Made by a program: the position numbers and the translations under genes
Part shown: one piece after another, positions 4,835 to 6,515 of the stretch
How the letters are laid out: the number at the start of each line of letters is the position of its first letter
Numbering within the stretch: the first letter of the stretch is position 1
From: JBGPIT01 sp041485125
Lineage (GTDB): Bacteria; Desulfobacterota; Binatia; UTPRO1
Direction of reading: 5' to 3'
NCBI GenBank assembly: GCA_041485125.1
Contig: JBGPIT010000287.1
Location: forward strand, 1 to 6,515
Length of the DNA: 6,515 bases
Notes under the pieces: generated by a model
What the model saw: only the letters and a program-made list of their open reading frames with translations
The model's database searches: none
What the model was told of the DNA's origin: nothing

Positions 4835-4864
4835 ACTATAGCCTTCGTCGGCGTGTCTCGGGAA
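4835..4864 (-). promoter_or_regulatory. promoter of the nucleotidyltransferase operon
   Basis: On the minus strand TATAGT (4840-4835, five of six consensus bases) ends 6 nt before the ATG at 4828. A poor -35 candidate TTCCCG (4864-4859) sits 18 nt further up. The spacing again predicts a leaderless mRNA, as in both BrnTA operons. Confidence 0.5.
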
Positions 4865-4866
4865 CG

Positions 4867-4946
4867 GCCGAGAAGGCCGGACGCAACGTTCAACGCTGCG
4901 GACGGAGCGACCGCTGCGCGGTCGACTCAGGCTCGGCCTTCTCGGC
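4867..4946. repeat. 13 bp inverted repeat with nested hairpin in divergent intergenic region
   Basis: GCCGAGAAGGCCG (4867-4879) and CGGCCTTCTCGGC (4934-4946) are perfect inverse complements 54 nt apart. Inside lies a second perfect stem CGACCG-CTGCG-CGGTCG (4908-4924). The structure sits between the divergent starts of the NTase operon and the sulfatase-like gene, just upstream of the -35 candidate of the former. It may be a structured leader, a regulatory site or the ends of a tiny mobile or relic element. The symmetry is seen; the role is not. Confidence 0.5.
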
Positions 4947-5083
4947 GCCGATGCTCCCGTGCTAGCCGCCTGAAGTTTCCCGCGGCGTGCCGACCCTTGC
5001 GGATACGGTCGCGCGTGCCTCGATCACGCGTGCGGCTCGCGCCCGGCTTGCATCGCTGCCCGCGGTCGCGCGAGAAACGCTCG

Positions 5084-6515
5084 ATGCCGCGATGGCACGC
5101 AACTGGACCTGGGCACGGCACCGAGAGCGCGTCTCGGCCACCCAGCGGTCCGTCGAGACGCGCCGCCGCGCCGTGGGCGGCTGCGACACTCGCGATCGCC
5201 GTCATGTCCCTGCCGAGCGCGCTGCACTCGCCGCGGGGGAACGACGTCATCTTGATCATCGTCGACACGCTTCGTGCTGATCACGTCGGACTGTACGGAT
5301 CGGCGCGACCGACCACCCCGAACATCGACCGCTGGTTCGGCGGCGGTCAGTTGTATCTTCGTGCGTACGCGACTGCGCCGAAAACGCCACCGGCAGTGAC
5401 GAGCATCTTGAGCGGGCTTCAGCCACCGGATCATGGCGTCCGTACATTTCATCAACGTCTGACGCCCCAGGTGCCGCTGGTGCCCGATTTACTACCGCCG
5501 ATCTACCAAAGCGCTGCGTTCGTCTCGAACGCGGTACTGACCAACTCATCGATCGGGTTCGGTGCCCGCTTCGCGCACTACGACTCCCTCTTGCAGGCGC
5601 GCGAGCTATTCCGAGACGTGTACGAGCGCCGCGCCGCTGCGACGACCGACGCGGCGCTCGCGTGGCTCGCGCATGAGCGTGATCCGGCGCGGCCGCTCTT
5701 CCTGCTCGTGCACTACATCGATCCGCACGGGCCGTACGACGCGCCGCCGCCGTGGCTCGGCACGTTCACGCACGACGTGCCGCAGCTCGTCGACGTGCGG
5801 CAGATTCCGAAGTACCAGCGTCGTCCCGACGTCATCGACGGTTTGGCGTATGTCGACCGGTACGACGAAGAGATCGCGTTCATGGACCACGAGGTCGCGC
5901 GCTTGCTCGAAGGCTACGCGCACACACGGCCCATCGAGCGGGCGCTCGTCGTGTTTACCGCCGATCATGGCGAAACATTGCTCGACCACGAGCGGTGGTT
6001 TAAGCACGGTTACGCTCTCTACGAGGAGCTGGTGCACGTACCGCTCGTCATCCGTGGTCCCGGCGTCGAGGCCGGGCGCTCGACGGCGGTCGTCTCCTCC
6101 ATCGATATCGCGCCCACGATCCTCCGTTTCGCCGACGCGTACGTTCCGCCCGCTCTCGTCGGCGCCGATCTCCGCGACCCGCACGGTCTCCCGGAGGACC
6201 GCACCGTCTTCGCCGACGCCACGTCATCGGGCTTGCACTTGCGGGCGGCGATACGCGGCACCCGCAAGTGGGTGGTCGGAGTCACGGAGGGGTCCTGCAC
6301 CGTTCGGCAGCGACTGCTCTACGACCGCGTCGCTGACCCGTTGGAGCAAGCGCCTGGCGCGGTGCCGGACGACGACGACATTGCACAGACGCTCGAGGCA
6401 CGCTGCCGGGCCGATCTCGAGGGCACGCTCGCACGGATCGTCCGCGACGGACAACGGACCGAACCTGCCGTCAGCGCCGCGGAGAGGAGAAGGCTCAAGG
6501 CGCTCGGTTACGTCG
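5084..6515 (+). CDS. sulfatase-family (alkaline phosphatase superfamily) membrane-anchored protein, 3' end cut by window
   Basis: An open frame of 477 codons runs to the right edge. The core is a sulfatase-family fold. The N-terminal strand and metal site VILIIVDTLRADHVGLYG (residues 55-72, D61) is followed by TPNID (78-82), the active-site region APKTPPAVTSILSG (98-111), TADHGE (292-297, D294, H295) and FKHGYALYEE (306-315, K307, H308), then VHVPLVIRGPG. T101 stands where true sulfatases have the Cys or Ser turned into formylglycine, so phosphatase or phosphotransferase chemistry is more likely than sulfate-ester hydrolysis. A hydrophobic segment AAPWAAATLAIAVMSLPSAL (28-47) precedes the domain and suggests an uncleaved anchor or signal peptide. 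RRRLKALGYV at the edge is the typical end of this subfamily, so few residues are missing. The ATG at 5084 is the best start in frame, but no convincing ribosome binding site supports it. ATG 5204 would cut the hydrophobic segment, and an upstream frameshift is possible. Confidence 0.82.
   Translation, partial: MPRWHATGPGHGTESASRPPSGPSRRAAAPWAAATLAIAVMSLPSALHSPRGNDVILIIVDTLRADHVGLYGSARPTTPNIDRWFGGGQLYLRAYATAPKTPPAVTSILSGLQPPDHGVRTFHQRLTPQVPLVPDLLPPIYQSAAFVSNAVLTNSSIGFGARFAHYDSLLQARELFRDVYERRAAATTDAALAWLAHERDPARPLFLLVHYIDPHGPYDAPPPWLGTFTHDVPQLVDVRQIPKYQRRPDVIDGLAYVDRYDEEIAFMDHEVARLLEGYAHTRPIERALVVFTADHGETLLDHERWFKHGYALYEELVHVPLVIRGPGVEAGRSTAVVSSIDIAPTILRFADAYVPPALVGADLRDPHGLPEDRTVFADATSSGLHLRAAIRGTRKWVVGVTEGSCTVRQRLLYDRVADPLEQAPGAVPDDDDIAQTLEARCRADLEGTLARIVRDGQRTEPAVSAAERRRLKALGYV

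Noticed and set aside
4880..4933. Integron attC site inside the long inverted repeat
   Set aside because: No GTTRRRY/RYYYAAC core pair in the right positions, no integrase, and the island genes have mixed orientation.
5606..6184. Minus-strand 192-codon frame
   Set aside because: Antisense of the sulfatase-like gene, with Arg/Asp/Val-rich shadow composition.

Overview
The window is GC-rich DNA (roughly two-thirds G+C by eye) from a bacterium that I cannot place below phylum. The mix of paralogous nitroreductases, a membrane-anchored alkaline-phosphatase-superfamily (sulfatase-like) protein ending in a KALGYV-type tail, and several toxin-antitoxin (TA) modules would suit an environmental high-GC lineage such as Acidobacteriota, Myxococcota or a related uncultured group. 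No rRNA, complete tRNA, CRISPR array or transposase gene is visible.

Layout. (1) Positions 3-392 hold the C-terminal end of a membrane protein of unknown function. (2) Positions 517-2187 hold two divergently transcribed FMN nitroreductase-family genes, each with a clear Shine-Dalgarno sequence. They are separated by a 276 bp region with two perfect inverted repeats that look like operators. (3) Positions 2343-4828 form a TA island. It contains a BrnT/BrnA module on the minus strand, a second DUF497 toxin/ribbon-helix-helix antitoxin module of another subgroup on the plus strand, the decayed remains of a DUF433 antitoxin and probably its DUF5615 toxin, and a two-gene operon of an 80-residue unknown protein plus a small polymerase-beta-fold nucleotidyltransferase that I infer to be a fourth TA-like system. 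(4) From about 5084 to the right edge lies an almost complete sulfatase-family gene with Thr, not Cys or Ser, at the usual nucleophile position.

The most interesting pattern concerns promoters. All three intact operons of the island have a -10-like hexamer (TATACA, TATCGT, TATAGT) ending exactly 6 nt before the first start codon (GTG, GTG, ATG). Transcription would then begin at or next to the start codon, so the first gene of each would be read from a leaderless mRNA. The second genes overlap the first by 14, 29 and 4 nt; the two antitoxin genes have internal ribosome binding sites, the nucleotidyltransferase only a weak purine stretch. The two nitroreductase genes outside the island have ordinary ribosome binding sites.

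Working together: each toxin and antitoxin pair would be co-transcribed and, as known for BrnTA, repressed by its own ribbon-helix-helix antitoxin; palindromes overlap both BrnTA promoters. The nitroreductases and the sulfatase-like protein have no evident functional link to the island.
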